Shown: in pieces, positions 63,390 through 64,000 of the stretch
Numbering within the stretch: position 1 is the stretch's first letter
How the letters are laid out: every line of letters starts with the position of its first letter
NCBI RefSeq assembly: GCF_900184895.1
Contig: NZ_FXZK01000014.1
Location: 1 to 64,000, forward strand
Length of the DNA stretch: 64,000 bases
DNA from: Flavimaricola marinus
Lineage (GTDB): Bacteria > Pseudomonadota > Alphaproteobacteria > Rhodobacterales > Rhodobacteraceae
Reading direction: 5' to 3'
Notes under the pieces: generated by a model
The model's database searches: none
Seen by the model: only the letters and a program-made list of their open reading frames with translations
Told to the model about the DNA's origin: nothing
Program-made: the position numbers and the translations under genes

Positions 63390-64000
63390 TGCGCCGCAGC
63401 CGTTCCGGTGCCAAGCCGGGTGCCCACACCCGCCCGGTCTTGCAGCGCCTGCCACCACGGACGGTTGTCGAGATACCATTGCACGGTCTTTTCCAGCCCC
63501 TGCTCGACCGTGACCGAGGGCCGCCAGCCCAGTTCCTCGCGGATGCGGGTGGGGTCGATCGCATAGCGGGCATCATGGCCCGGACGGTCGGTCACAAAGG
63601 TGATCAGGTCGGCGTAGGAGCCGCTCTCCAAGGGCTGCTTCTCGTCCAGAATGGCGCAAATCGTCTGCACCAGTTCAAGGTTCGACCGCTCGTTCTCGCC
63701 ACCGATGTTATAGCAGCGCCCCAGTTCGCCCTTCTGCACGACGAGCAGCAAGGCATCGGCGTGATCCTCGACGTAGAGCCAGTCGCGGACGTTCGACCCA
63801 TCGCCATAGATCGGGATCGGCTTTCCCGCCAGGGCATTCAGGATGACCACCGGGACCAGCTTCTCGGGGAAATGGAACGGCCCGTAGTTGTTCGAGCAAT
63901 TGGTCAGCACGACGGGCAATCCGTACGTCTCGGCCCAAGCGCGGACGAGGTGGTCCGAAGCCGCCTTGGAGGCAGAATAGGGGCTCCGCGGATCGTAGGG
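63386..64000 (-). CDS. rfbB: dTDP-glucose 4,6-dehydratase (5' part outside the window)
   Basis: C-terminal 204 residues of RfbB, which turns dTDP-glucose to dTDP-4-keto-6-deoxyglucose. The first codons seen read [22 protein letters not shown], with the Tyr-x3-Lys pair YSASK of the active site, then [20 protein letters not shown] and [16 protein letters not shown]. The TTG at 63919 is internal, not a start. Its stop overlaps rfbD by ATGA. The remaining N-terminus lies to the right of the window. Confidence 0.95.
   Translation of the reverse strand, partial: PYDPRSPYSASKAASDHLVRAWAETYGLPVVLTNCSNNYGPFHFPEKLVPVVILNALAGKPIPIYGDGSNVRDWLYVEDHADALLLVVQKGELGRCYNIGGENERSNLELVQTICAILDEKQPLESGSYADLITFVTDRPGHDARYAIDPTRIREELGWRPSVTVEQGLEKTVQWYLDNRPWWQALQDRAGVGTRLGTGTAAAQ

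Overview
The window is high-GC DNA with dense, often overlapping genes, and its gene content points to an alphaproteobacterium of the Rhodobacteraceae (Roseobacter-like) type. The basis is a tandem glycine riboswitch before gcvTHP, a single-chain GcvP, a Hint_2-type protein, a two-MerR fatty-acid locus, adrenodoxin-type ferredoxin, an anaplerotic homogentisate pathway, and short intergenic repeats of a kind I associate with this family. No tRNA, rRNA, CRISPR array, prophage or intact insertion sequence was found. Both ends cut genes: the left end lies inside a proline-rich membrane protein that begins in a perfect (GCCAGA)n tract, the right end inside rfbB.

Layout. 1-9.1 kb: membrane protein, hppD with a divergent Lrp-type regulator, a structured RNA candidate (6S-like), a Kef-type antiporter, divergent cobT/cobS, a VCBS-repeat protein and a ferredoxin. 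9.6-18.4 kb: lipoprotein, DegP-type protease, glycine riboswitch, gcvT-gcvH-gcvP, and two different FAH-family hydrolases. 19-35.6 kb: a sugar-acid/sugar catabolic island. It has an ABC importer (binding protein, two permeases, ATPase), a FucU/RbsD mutarotase, a ribokinase-family kinase, an operon of BtpA/SgcQ - M42 peptidase (SgcX-like) - FGGY kinase - SIS isomerase - creatininase-family protein, an aldo/keto reductase, a COG3618 lactonase, a TIM-barrel isomerase, a GntR/FCD regulator and a UxaA-type dehydratase. Three divergent promoter regions in this island carry the same near-perfect palindrome CTARCATGTTAG (21530, 30320, 33979), so one regulator, most simply the local GntR protein, probably controls six transcription units. 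36.4-40.7 kb: an SDR closely resembling SDR-type L-fucose dehydrogenases, divergent from a hydantoinase - VOC - racemase - DapA-family operon, with another palindrome between them. 40.7-46 kb: MarR regulator, hmgA, a small membrane ORF, fahA, a CurA-type reductase and maiA, which with hppD complete tyrosine breakdown to fumarate and acetoacetate. 46-53 kb: HMCES/YedK, a small lipoprotein, a UshA-type nucleotidase, DUF952, pyrD, a MATE pump and two hotdog thioesterases. 52.9-61 kb: two MerR regulators and a beta-oxidation cluster (acyl-CoA dehydrogenase, GST, thiolase, FadJ). 61-64 kb: Hint-domain protein, sulfotransferase, rfbD and rfbB of a surface-polysaccharide locus.

How it fits together. 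FucU, the SDR, the COG3618 lactonase, UxaA and a DapA aldolase are the same set of families described for L-fucose use in Campylobacter jejuni, so import and oxidation of L-fucose or a related sugar (D-arabinose, L-galactose) to pyruvate plus an aldehyde is a reasonable inference. The kinase/SIS/SgcQ/SgcX-like operon under the same operator is not part of that pathway and is the least explained part of the window.
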